Source of the DNA: JABCPE02 sp963530895
Lineage (GTDB): Bacteria; Bacteroidota; Bacteroidia; Flavobacteriales; Weeksellaceae
DNA: 18,366 bases
Reading direction: 5' to 3'
NCBI GenBank assembly: GCA_963530895.1
Contig: CAUSFO010000033.1
Location: 1 to 18,366 of the forward strand
Shown here: in pieces, positions 7,189 through 15,207 of the stretch
Layout of the letters: each line of letters begins with the position of its first letter
Position numbering within the stretch: the stretch's first letter is position 1
Position numbers and translations under genes: made by a program
Notes under the pieces: generated by a model
Databases searched by the model: none
What the model saw: only the letters and a program-made list of their open reading frames with translations
What the model was told of the DNA's origin: nothing

Positions 7189-8250
7189 CTATTTTTTACT
7201 TTCTAAATCAGCTACATATTCTTTGATAAGCTGGTCATTACTCCTTGGACAGATGAGCAGAGCCTCCTCCGTATCTATCACTATATAGTCTGTAAGCCCA
7301 TCGACCACAGCGGTTTTTTCAGGGTTTTTGAGTCTGATGATATTTCCTTTTGCGTTATAAACATTGCAGTTATTAGAGATGGTGTTGTTATTTTCATCTC
7401 GCTCAGCATTTTCAAATACAGAAGTCCAAGTTCCCAAATCAGACCAGCCCAAGTCAGCAGGAATCACATAGACATTATCGGCCTTTTCTAAAATTCCGTT
7501 GTCTATCGATATTTTTTCTACATTAGGATAAATTTCCTCTATGTATGGAGTTTCTTTTTCGGTGTTATATACCTCTGTTTTGAACTGTTCTGCCATCTTT
7601 GGAAGATAGTTTTCAAAGGCTTTTTGGATAGATTTCACATTCCAGATGAAAATTCCAGCATTCCAAAGATATTCTTTCGTTGCTAAGAATTTTTCTGCTG
7701 TTTCTAAATTAGGCTTTTCAGTGAAAGTTTTTACTTTGCATATTTCAGCAGATTTTTCATCTGAAAACTGAATGTAGCCATAGCCTGTGTCAGGGCGTGT
7801 AGGCTGTATCCCGAGCGTGATGAGATAGTCATTCTGGCTCGCCTTTTCAAAAGCAAATTCTATCTTTTCACAGAAAGTTTTTTCTTTTAAAATCAGATGG
7901 TCTGCGGGCAGTACAACAATGTTAGCATTTGGGTTTATTTTTGCTATTTTGTTGGTTATGTAGATGTTACACACCGCAGTATTTCTCATCATAGGTTCTC
8001 CGATGATGTTTTTCTTGTCAAGTTCAGGAATTTGGGCAGATGTCAGTTCCAAATATTCTTTATTGGTTACCACAAAAATATTTTCCACAGGGACAATCTG
8101 CTTTATCCGCTCAAAGGTCTGCTGTATCATGGTCTTTCCCGTTCCTAGAATATCATGGAACTGTTTAGGAAATTTAACCGTACTCATAGGCCAAAAACGG
8201 CTCCCGATGCCGCCCGCCATTATGACACAATAGTTATTATTTGGGTTCAT
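7189..8250 (-). CDS. manC: Mannose-1-phosphate guanylyltransferase
   Basis: This 353-residue enzyme makes GDP-mannose from GTP and mannose-1-phosphate in the cytosol, supplying mannose, fucose or rhamnose-type sugars to surface polysaccharide. The nucleotidyltransferase signature GGIGSRFWP...KFPKQF is at residues 13-31. PADH (115-118) is a family metal/nucleotide motif, FTEKP is at 176-180, and WNAGIF (196-201) is part of the sugar-binding region. The C-terminal cupin (phosphomannose isomerase) domain found in longer bifunctional ManC/AlgA enzymes is absent, so this is the short monofunctional form. It sits in the topoisomerase IV array, 16 bases downstream of the SprT-like gene and 4 bases upstream of the DUF6427-like gene. 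Confidence 0.94.
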   Translation of the reverse strand: MNPNNNYCVIMAGGIGSRFWPMSTVKFPKQFHDILGTGKTMIQQTFERIKQIVPVENIFVVTNKEYLELTSAQIPELDKKNIIGEPMMRNTAVCNIYITNKIAKINPNANIVVLPADHLILKEKTFCEKIEFAFEKASQNDYLITLGIQPTRPDTGYGYIQFSDEKSAEICKVKTFTEKPNLETAEKFLATKEYLWNAGIFIWNVKSIQKAFENYLPKMAEQFKTEVYNTEKETPYIEEIYPNVEKISIDNGILEKADNVYVIPADLGWSDLGTWTSVFENAERDENNNTISNNCNVYNAKGNIIRLKNPEKTAVVDGLTDYIVIDTEEALLICPRSNDQLIKEYVADLESKK

Positions 8251-8266
8251 TTTCTTTCGTTAGTCA

Positions 8267-8851
8267 TTATTTTGTCCGCTCCACTCTCGCACAGGATTTG
8301 AATAAGTACATTCTTCCTGTACTGAGATTTTTGCAAAGGTAACGCTTTTTCTTCTTTTCTTCTATCTGGTAAATGTCCGTTTGATAAATAAATTTTTCTC
8401 CAATGGGCAAATCCTCCACATAGGCTTTATTATCAGAGTGTTCACTGTCAAAATATTTTACCAGCTCTGGGCTGGACATGAAGTTGGCTTTCGGATTTTT
8501 AGCAAAATTTAAAATCAAAGGTTTCAGCTCCTCGGAATAAATTGAAATACTCTCCAAAAGCATTTTCTGAAAGGTCATCTTCCATTCTTTTCCATGTGGA
8601 AGAATATTTTTCTTTTCATGAAAAGCCACTAAATGGGCAATTTCATGCGTAAAGACAAAGAAAAAAAGCTCCGGTTCCAGCGTTCCATTGATGGTTATTT
8701 GGTGGGAGTTATTAGGCATGGATTTATAATCTCCTAGCTTGCTGTGCCTGTTTTTTGTGATTTTGATATGACACGCGTACCCTTCCAGCCATTTTTTTAG
8801 GTAGGGTATGCTGTTTGGAGGCAAAAATCTTTCTAATAACTCGGTAGACAT
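8267..8851 (-). CDS. SprT-like zinc metalloprotein
   Basis: This 194-residue protein carries the SprT metal-binding core: HEIAH at residues 69-73, preceded by FVFT and followed by HGKEWKMTF, with His78 and His86 nearby as possible third ligands. The family includes eukaryotic SPRTN, which degrades DNA-protein crosslinks. The role of bacterial SprT-like proteins is largely unknown. The C-terminal zinc ribbon of longer members is reduced here: only C173 and C187 remain in a basic region (KKKKRYLC...FKSCARVERTK), with no CxxC pairs. It starts seven bases after the parC stop. A link to DNA-protein crosslinks made by a topoisomerase is an appealing idea suggested only by position. Confidence 0.87.
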   Translation of the reverse strand: MSTELLERFLPPNSIPYLKKWLEGYACHIKITKNRHSKLGDYKSMPNNSHQITINGTLEPELFFFVFTHEIAHLVAFHEKKNILPHGKEWKMTFQKMLLESISIYSEELKPLILNFAKNPKANFMSSPELVKYFDSEHSDNKAYVEDLPIGEKFIYQTDIYQIEEKKKKRYLCKNLSTGRMYLFKSCARVERTK

Positions 8852-8858
8852 CTCAAAA

Positions 8859-11417
8859 TCAGTTAAATAAATCTCCTATTACTCCATCTTCTGGAATATC
8901 CGTTTCTTCCTGCTGTACAGGTTCTTCTTCCTCCTTTTCCTGCGGTTCTGGAATTGTGATATTTATGGATTTTATTTTCTCTTTCACGAACTGATTTCCC
9001 ATTGCTTTTATTCCTTTAATGGAGATAAAGTTATCAATATCAATGGTTTCTGGCTCTTTTTCCTTTCCGTTTTTATCTTTTGCAAAAATAATTTCCGCCG
9101 TGCAGCCATCGCAGGTTCCCACAAATTCTATGAAAGATTTAGGATGCTCACTCGGCATAAAGTTCTGAATATTAGCCGTGTTTTCTAATAAAAATCGTTT
9201 GATGAAATAAATATCCTTTTCGCCGTCATAATAAATGCACGAAACGGCCTGTTCTGGATGCCATTTTTCCAAAATCAGATAATCATCATCAAAACGATTC
9301 ATCAGGTCAAATGAAATTAGTTTTGCTTCTCCTTTGGTATTGATAGTCAGTATTTTATCGTCTCCTTTGAAGCTGCCGAGTAGAACTCCTCTGCCTTCTA
9401 CATTTAGCCTTCTTACGCTCTCATCAAACCAAATTTTTCTCGGAGCCAGCGTGGAGATGCCCTCTTCTTTTAGTTCTATTTTTTTAATAGCATATTTTGT
9501 TACTAGATTTCCTTTGGAATCACGCCCTTTTATCGCTAAATCGGAGAAATCTATATCGATTCTATTTTTTCTGATTCTGGCATTAGGTTTTAGTAAAACA
9601 CTGATGATTTCGGCCTCTCCATTTGGATTTGCAGAAAAATACAGCACTTCTGAGCCTTTTACATCCGAAGCAAGTTTGTATTCATTATTTCGGATAACTC
9701 CCGTTACCGAGAACCTTTTCATGTAATATGGACCGTCTTTTCCCTCGCGGTAGACCATGTTATAAACGGTTCGCTTGTCGTTCTTTTTCCATACGCCCAC
9801 ATGCAGAATATCTTTTCCGATGAAGGTTTTCGCTTCCACTTTGGTAACCTGCATTGTTCCATCTTTTCGGAAAGTGATGATGTCGTCTAAATCTGAACAG
9901 TCAAAAACATATTCATCTTTTTTGAGCGAAGTTCCGATGAATCCTTCGGCTCTGTTGATGTAGAATTTCTCGTTTGCTACCGCTACATTAGTCGCATCTA
10001 TGTTATCAAAAACACGAATTTCCGTACGGCGAGGCTTGTCTTTTCCATACTTTTTCTGAATGTTTTGGAAATAATTGATGGCGTAATCCACCAAGTTTTC
10101 CAAATCATGTTTCACCTGCTCCATTCTGTCCTCCAGTGCAGCGATGTTTTCCAGCGCTTTATCTCTATCATAGCGCGAAATTCTCATGAAAGGGAGTTCC
10201 GTTAGTCGGGCAATGTCCTCCGTAACTACCTCACGCATAAGGTTTTTGACAAAAGGTTTTAAAGCAGTGTCAATCGCTGAATAAACTTCTTCTTTGCTGG
10301 TTTTACCTTTGATTTCTTGGTAAATTTCATTCTCGATGAAGATTTTTTCTAAACTCGCAAAATGCCATTTTTCCTGAAGTTCGTGCAGTTCTATTTCCAG
10401 CTCTTTTTTCAGAAGAGAAACCGTGTGGTCTGTATTGTATTTCAGTATTTCCGAAACCGAAAGAAACATCGGTTTGTCTCCCACTATTACGCAGGCGTTC
10501 GGCGAAATAGAAACTTCGCAGTCAGTGAAAGCATAGAGAGCATCTATCATCATGTCTGGCGAAACATCATTAGCCAGTAAGATATTGATTTCCACTTCAT
10601 CAGAAGTATTGTCCTCTATCTTTTTGATTTTAATTTTGCCCTTTTCATTAGCCTTTAAAATGCTGTCAATCAGGTCGCCTGTGTTTTTAGAAAAAGGTAA
10701 CTCGGTGATGCATAGAGTGTTTTTGTCTTTTTGAATAATTCTGGCTCTTGCACGGATTTTTCCGCCTCGTTTTCCATCGTTATAGTTGGAAACATCTAGA
10801 AGCCCTGCCGTAAGGAAATCAGGGTAAAGCTGGAAACTTTTTCCTTTTAGATAAAGAATAGAAGCATCCAGTAACTCATTGAAATTGTGAGGCATAATCT
10901 TAGTAGAAAGCCCCACACCGATACCTTCCACGCCTTGTGCAAGGAGCAGTGGGAACTTCACAGGAAGATCCACAGGCTCGTTGTTTCTTCCGTCGTAGGA
11001 TTTTACCCATTCCGTAGTTTTAGGGTTAAAAACCACCTCCAAAGCGAAAGGCGTAAGCCTCGCTTCGATGTATCTTGCCGCTGCTGCCGAGTCTCCTGTG
11101 TAGATGTTTCCCCAGTTTCCCTGAGTGTCTATCAGGAGTTCTTTCTGACCAATCTGCACCATGGCATCCGTGATGGAGGCATCCCCATGTGGGTGGTATT
11201 TCATGGTATTTCCCACGATGTTTGCCACCTTGTTGTATCTTCCATCTTCCAGCTCGCGCATAGAGTGCATGATACGGCGCTGAACGGGCTTAAAACCATC
11301 ATAAACAGATGGAATGGCACGGTCCAAAATTACATAAGAGGCATAATCAAGAAACCAATCTTGATAAAGCCCAGATATTTTTTTTAAAGTTTCTTCTTTA
11401 TGTTCGTTTTCTTGCAT
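8859..11417 (-). CDS. parC: DNA topoisomerase IV subunit A
   Basis: This 852-residue subunit of type IIA topoisomerase IV cuts and rejoins DNA so that replicated chromosomes can be decatenated. The breakage-reunion domain starts with DYASYVILDRAIPSVYDGFK (about 24-43) and QRRIMHSM. The catalytic tyrosine is Tyr116 in AAAARYIEARL. The winged-helix helix that contacts quinolones reads HPHGDASITDAMVQIGQ (about 75-91). The C-terminal half (about 490-800) is a beta-pinwheel-like region, followed by an acidic tail rich in EEEE. No GyrA box (QRRGGKG-like) is seen, which supports ParC rather than GyrA, as does parE upstream in the same array. The start codon abuts the stop of the DUF389 gene with no gap. 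Confidence 0.95.
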   Translation of the reverse strand: MQENEHKEETLKKISGLYQDWFLDYASYVILDRAIPSVYDGFKPVQRRIMHSMRELEDGRYNKVANIVGNTMKYHPHGDASITDAMVQIGQKELLIDTQGNWGNIYTGDSAAAARYIEARLTPFALEVVFNPKTTEWVKSYDGRNNEPVDLPVKFPLLLAQGVEGIGVGLSTKIMPHNFNELLDASILYLKGKSFQLYPDFLTAGLLDVSNYNDGKRGGKIRARARIIQKDKNTLCITELPFSKNTGDLIDSILKANEKGKIKIKKIEDNTSDEVEINILLANDVSPDMMIDALYAFTDCEVSISPNACVIVGDKPMFLSVSEILKYNTDHTVSLLKKELEIELHELQEKWHFASLEKIFIENEIYQEIKGKTSKEEVYSAIDTALKPFVKNLMREVVTEDIARLTELPFMRISRYDRDKALENIAALEDRMEQVKHDLENLVDYAINYFQNIQKKYGKDKPRRTEIRVFDNIDATNVAVANEKFYINRAEGFIGTSLKKDEYVFDCSDLDDIITFRKDGTMQVTKVEAKTFIGKDILHVGVWKKNDKRTVYNMVYREGKDGPYYMKRFSVTGVIRNNEYKLASDVKGSEVLYFSANPNGEAEIISVLLKPNARIRKNRIDIDFSDLAIKGRDSKGNLVTKYAIKKIELKEEGISTLAPRKIWFDESVRRLNVEGRGVLLGSFKGDDKILTINTKGEAKLISFDLMNRFDDDYLILEKWHPEQAVSCIYYDGEKDIYFIKRFLLENTANIQNFMPSEHPKSFIEFVGTCDGCTAEIIFAKDKNGKEKEPETIDIDNFISIKGIKAMGNQFVKEKIKSINITIPEPQEKEEEEPVQQEETDIPEDGVIGDLFN

Positions 11418-12707
11418 TTATTTTGTGTTTATCAGTCTGATATTTTGGTCGTTTAATTTGGTTTGAAGCCATTTTTTCAGCTTTTCTTCATCCAGCTTCT
11501 CTTTTTCTTTGATTTGGTAGAGGACGGTATTTTCTTGTTTACGCGAATCTTTTTCGTAACTGTTTAGTTTTCCGATAGATATGTTTTCTACCTCTGGGAA
11601 AATGATTCTGAGTTCTTTGATGAGCTGTCGGTCATCAAATTTGTATTCATTCAGCTCCGCAGTAAGGTTTTGGATGATGATATCTTTTTCAGAGAAATCC
11701 TTGTTCTGCTGATTGATTTCAGCTAAAATCTCACTTTTTAGATTAGATGAATTATTTTTTATCAAGAGTTTTGTATCCTTGATTTCGTAGTTGTCAGAAA
11801 GTTTTTTGTTAAGCGCTTGAATTTCAATACTGTCCATTCGCTGATTTAGTAAAACTAATTCTATGGTTTTTGGCGTATCATTTTGATTTATTTTCTTATA
11901 AATCACCGTATGCCCTCTGTCTGTAAATTCGTTTTTGATGAAATTTTCTACATTTTTTGTGTATTTATTATCACTAATGAGACGGTAAGCCAAGAAAATA
12001 CTTGGAACAATCATAATAGTAAACAAAATATAAATGGAATATTTTACTTTTCTGTCAAATTTTTTATCCTGAGTAGAAACGGGTTTGTATTTAAGGAATT
12101 TAACAATAGTAAATGTAGCAATGGCGATGAAGAAGCAGTTGATAGAATATAAATATAAAGCTCCAGCAAAAAATTTAAAATTAAAAGTTGCCAGTCCAAA
12201 CCCCGCCGTACACAAAGGCGGCATAAGCGCAGTGGCAATAGCTACCCCAGGGATAGGGTTTCCTTTTTCTACACGGGTGATGGAAATTATTCCTACAATT
12301 CCACCAATGAAAGCAATTAAAACATCATAAATATTAGGTGATGTTCTGGCCAAAATCTCAGACTGAGCCTCTTTAAAGGGACTGAGAGTAAAGTAAATCG
12401 CAGAGACTAAAAGGCTTACGATAGTGGCGGTGAGCAGGTTTTTTCCTGATTTTTTTAGAAGAGTTAAATCATAAATGGCAAGGGCAACCCCAATTCCTAC
12501 GATAGGTCCCATAAGTGGAGAAATCAGCATGGCGCCGATAATCACAGCTGTGGAATTGACATTCAGACCAATAGATGCAATGAATATAGCACATGCCAAA
12601 ATCCAAAGGTTAGCCCCTTTGAATGAAATGTTTTTTAAGACATCTTGTAAAACCTTGTCTTGTTTTTCTTCTCCTTCGTGTAAGTTAAATAAACTATGTT
12701 GTTTCAT
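11418..12707 (-). CDS. DUF389 family membrane protein
   Basis: This 429-residue protein has an N-terminal DUF389 membrane domain (about residues 30-207). Family features include GAMLISPLMGPIVGIG (58-73), a second motif EKGNPIPGVAIATALMPPL (147-165), and several short helices. One further helix lies at about 223-242. The last 180 residues are soluble: a beta-alpha region at about 265-320 that may be BON-like, then a Gln/Glu/Lys-rich probable coiled coil (about 325-365) and a final mixed alpha/beta part. DUF389 proteins are widespread and without a defined function. It starts one base after the preceding small membrane-protein gene and ends directly at the parC ATG, so it is tied to topoisomerase IV expression. 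Confidence 0.88.
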   Translation of the reverse strand: MKQHSLFNLHEGEEKQDKVLQDVLKNISFKGANLWILACAIFIASIGLNVNSTAVIIGAMLISPLMGPIVGIGVALAIYDLTLLKKSGKNLLTATIVSLLVSAIYFTLSPFKEAQSEILARTSPNIYDVLIAFIGGIVGIISITRVEKGNPIPGVAIATALMPPLCTAGFGLATFNFKFFAGALYLYSINCFFIAIATFTIVKFLKYKPVSTQDKKFDRKVKYSIYILFTIMIVPSIFLAYRLISDNKYTKNVENFIKNEFTDRGHTVIYKKINQNDTPKTIELVLLNQRMDSIEIQALNKKLSDNYEIKDTKLLIKNNSSNLKSEILAEINQQNKDFSEKDIIIQNLTAELNEYKFDDRQLIKELRIIFPEVENISIGKLNSYEKDSRKQENTVLYQIKEKEKLDEEKLKKWLQTKLNDQNIRLINTK

Positions 12708-12708
12708 A

Positions 12709-13200
12709 CTATTTATTGTCGTTATTGTTGTTTTCTTTGTTGGCTTTTATTGTTCGTTGTAATGAAAGTTTTAAATCCCTTATTTCACTGCTTGTAAGGT
12801 AGGAAATATCGTATTTTAGGATACTTTCTTTATGTTTTTTACTCGTGATTTTTATATATAACCTTTTGAATAACAATGCGTTTACGGTTTCAAAGGAAAC
12901 GAGTTTGTATTTTGGGAATTCATCTTTTGCTTCTTTTCCTAAAAAAGGAATGATAGAGTGGTTTTTGAAGTTAAGCGCTTCTCCATCACTATCGTATTCG
13001 AATATCTGGCGACCTCTCAGGAAGATAATCACTAATCCCGCTCCTCCGATGAGTAAAAGGGATATGCTCGCCATTTTCCCAAAAACAGGCAGTTTGATGA
13101 TGTTTAAAAAAGTCATAGCTCCGCCTATTATCACAAAGAGCAGGGAAAAAGTCAGTAAAAAATTGTATATAGGCGTTTTTTTTCTGTTGCTTAATCTCAT
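12709..13200 (-). CDS. Two-helix membrane protein between parE and DUF389, function unknown
   Basis: I do not recognise this 163-residue protein. A basic N-terminus (MRLSNRKKTP) is followed by two membrane helices at about residues 13-33 and 41-61. A cytoplasmic domain of about 100 residues follows, with alternating beta-like segments (QIFEYDSDGEALNFKN; YKLVSFETVNALLF; RLYIKITSKK) and an Asn-rich end (NNNNDNK). Two hairpin-forming helices with a beta-rich tail resemble bacterial PH-like membrane proteins in outline, but there is no motif to prove it. It begins 31 bases after the parE stop and ends one base before the DUF389 start. A TATTTTTG box four bases before its ATG may give it a transcript start of its own. 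Confidence 0.75.
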   Translation of the reverse strand: MRLSNRKKTPIYNFLLTFSLLFVIIGGAMTFLNIIKLPVFGKMASISLLLIGGAGLVIIFLRGRQIFEYDSDGEALNFKNHSIIPFLGKEAKDEFPKYKLVSFETVNALLFKRLYIKITSKKHKESILKYDISYLTSSEIRDLKLSLQRTIKANKENNNNDNK

Positions 13201-13204
13201 GATA

Positions 13205-13212
13205 CAAAAATA
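13205..13212 (-). promoter_or_regulatory. Possible internal -7 box before the two-helix protein gene
   Basis: The minus strand reads TATTTTTG, a full TAnnTTTG match, ending four bases before the ATG at 13200. No TTTG is seen at the -33 spacing (GTAA there), so it would be weak or need an activator. Confidence 0.3.
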
Positions 13213-13231
13213 AATTGTTGAATATTAAATT

Positions 13232-15100
13232 TTACTCTGTTATTGCTTCTTCTACTACCAAGTTTTCAAGGATAAAGTTCTGTCTATCAGGTGTGTTTTT
13301 TCCCATATAGAATTCTAAAAGCTGGTCTATCGTGGTGTCTTTACCCACCACCACAGGCTCAAGGCGAATGTCTTTCCCAATGAAGTGTTTAAACTCTTCT
13401 GGCGAAATCTCTCCAAGCCCTTTAAACCTCGTAATTTCAGGGTTTTTTCCTAAATCTTCCAGCGCTTTTATTCGCTCTGCTTCAGTGTAGCAGTAGCGGG
13501 TTTCTTTTTTGTTTCTTACCCTAAACAAAGGCGTTTGGAGAATGTACAGGTGTCCATTTTTAATCACATCAGGGAAAAACTGTAGGAAGAAAGTAATCAT
13601 CAGAAGTCTAATGTGCATACCATCTACATCGGCATCGGTAGCGATGATGACCTGATTGTATCTCAAATCTTCCAGACTTTCCTCGATATTTAGAGCGGCT
13701 TGTAAAAGGTTAAACTCCTCGTTTTCGTATACTACTTTTTTGGTGAGTCCGTAGCAGTTGAGAGGTTTTCCTTTTAGCGAAAATACAGCCTGAGTTTCCA
13801 CATCTCTACTCTTCGTGATAGAGCCAGATGCAGAGTCTCCCTCTGTTATAAATATTTGAGTTTCAGTCTTTCTGGCTGCCTTTTGGTCATTATAATGCTG
13901 TCGGCAGTCTCTTAGTTTTTTATTGTGAAGAGAAACTTTTTTTGCTCTTTCTCTTGCTAATTTTTGAATTCCCGAAAGTTCTTTTCTTTCCCTTTCAGAA
14001 ACTAATATTTTACGGTGAATAGCATCGGCAATTTCAGGGTTTTTATGAAGGAAATTGTCCAGTTTGCTTTTCATATAATTATTGACAAAAGTTCGGATGG
14101 TTTCCAGCTCGTTACCATTCGCGTCCTGTCCCATAGTGGTGGAGCCTAATTTGGTCTTGGTCTGAGACTCAAAAACAGGATTTCCAACATTGATGTACAC
14201 CGCGCCGATGATAGATTTTCTAATATCTGCAGCCTCAAAATTTTTCCCGAAAAATTCTTTGATGGTTTTCACAAAAGCTTCTTTAAAGGCATTCAGGTGA
14301 GTTCCTCCCTGCGAGGTGTATTGTCCATTGACAAATGAAAAATAGGTTTCTGACTGGGATTTATCCGAATGGGTAATCGCTATCTCCATATCTTCATCCT
14401 TTATGTGGATGATAGGGTAGAGGATTTCGCCGTCTATTTCCTCTTCTAATAGGTCTTTCAGCCCGTTTTCAGATTCGAAAACAGAGTCGTTATAATAGAT
14501 TTTCAGCCCTAAATTTAGATAAGTATAATTGCGAAGCATACGCTCCACATATTCATTTCTAAATTTATAATTTAGGAAAATAGTGCTGTCAGGAATGAAA
14601 CTAACCTCCGTTCCGTTCTTTTCGGTCGTGTCTGTTTCTTCTGTTACTTCCACCAGTTTACCCTCATGAAATTGGGCGGATCTGGTTTTCCCATCTCGGA
14701 CAGATTTTACCTGAAAAAAAGTAGAAAGGAAATTGACAGCCTTGGTTCCCACACCATTGAGACCGATGGATTTTTTAAAGGCGCCGTCATCGTATTTCCC
14801 ACCAGTATTCATTTTGGAAACTACATCTACGATTTTTCCCAAAGGAATTCCGCGCCCATAGTCGCGCACTGTGACTTTTCCATCATTGATTTTAACATCT
14901 ATTCTCTTCCCGAATTTCATTCGGAATTCATCGATAGAGTTATCTAAAACCTCCTTTAATAGGATATAAATCCCATCATCTGCCGCAGAGCCATCTCCCA
15001 GTTTACCGATGTACATCCCTGGACGAAGGCGCACATGCTCGCGAGGCTCGAGGGTTCTGATGTTATCTTCTGTATAGTTTGTCTGTTGTGGTGTGTTCAT
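13232..15100 (-). CDS. parE: DNA topoisomerase IV subunit B
   Basis: This 622-residue ATPase subunit of topoisomerase IV has a GHKL ATP-binding fold with catalytic Glu50 and Asn54 (KEVLDNSIDE), DYGRGIP (80-86) and GLNGVGTKA (113-121). QTKTKLG at 313-319 is the transducer lysine loop. The TOPRIM domain has EGDSASG (420-426) and DADVDG (489-494), and FKGLGE follows near 559. Length fits ParE rather than a longer GyrB. The reading frame is open up to a TTG at 15125-15127, but that TTG lies inside the probable -7 box. The ATG at 15098-15100 is therefore chosen, removing nine residues (MSLHFFGNF) that are not part of the family. The partner parC lies 1.8 kb downstream in the same array. Confidence 0.94.
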   Translation of the reverse strand: MNTPQQTNYTEDNIRTLEPREHVRLRPGMYIGKLGDGSAADDGIYILLKEVLDNSIDEFRMKFGKRIDVKINDGKVTVRDYGRGIPLGKIVDVVSKMNTGGKYDDGAFKKSIGLNGVGTKAVNFLSTFFQVKSVRDGKTRSAQFHEGKLVEVTEETDTTEKNGTEVSFIPDSTIFLNYKFRNEYVERMLRNYTYLNLGLKIYYNDSVFESENGLKDLLEEEIDGEILYPIIHIKDEDMEIAITHSDKSQSETYFSFVNGQYTSQGGTHLNAFKEAFVKTIKEFFGKNFEAADIRKSIIGAVYINVGNPVFESQTKTKLGSTTMGQDANGNELETIRTFVNNYMKSKLDNFLHKNPEIADAIHRKILVSERERKELSGIQKLARERAKKVSLHNKKLRDCRQHYNDQKAARKTETQIFITEGDSASGSITKSRDVETQAVFSLKGKPLNCYGLTKKVVYENEEFNLLQAALNIEESLEDLRYNQVIIATDADVDGMHIRLLMITFFLQFFPDVIKNGHLYILQTPLFRVRNKKETRYCYTEAERIKALEDLGKNPEITRFKGLGEISPEEFKHFIGKDIRLEPVVVGKDTTIDQLLEFYMGKNTPDRQNFILENLVVEEAITE

Positions 15101-15124
15101 AAAGTTTCCAAAAAAGTGTAGCGA

Positions 15125-15132
15125 CAAAGATA
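15125..15132 (-). promoter_or_regulatory. -7 box of the parE array
   Basis: The minus strand reads TATCTTTG, a full match to TAnnTTTG. With an 18-base spacer the -33 site reads TTTC, three of four. Transcription would start a few bases further on, leaving a leader of about 20 bases before ATG 15100. It lies just past the terminator hairpin that isolates the unit from the upstream gene. Confidence 0.55.
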
Positions 15133-15173
15133 ATAAAATATGGCTTTAAAGAAAAAACCATTATGATAAAAAG

Positions 15174-15204
15174 AAAAAACCACTCAGATTATTGAGTGGT
15201 TTTT
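15174..15204 (-). terminator. Terminator of the surA-like gene
   Basis: CCACTCA (15180-15186) and TGAGTGG (15193-15199) pair around a short loop. Flanking A- and T-runs (15174-15179 and 15200-15204) extend the stem to 12 bp and supply U-tracts on both strands. It starts four bases after the surA-like stop codon (15208) on the minus strand. It is symmetric and could stop transcription either way. Confidence 0.85.
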
Positions 15205-15207
15205 GAT

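Noticed and set aside
9334..9726. 130-codon plus-strand frame within parC
   Set aside because: It is antisense to parC coding sequence, Ser/Phe-rich and without motifs, as expected for a complementary-strand shadow.
10887..11387. 166-codon plus-strand frame opposite the start of parC
   Set aside because: It lies entirely antisense to the conserved parC N-terminal region and its translation has no recognisable domain. It is a shadow of the real gene.
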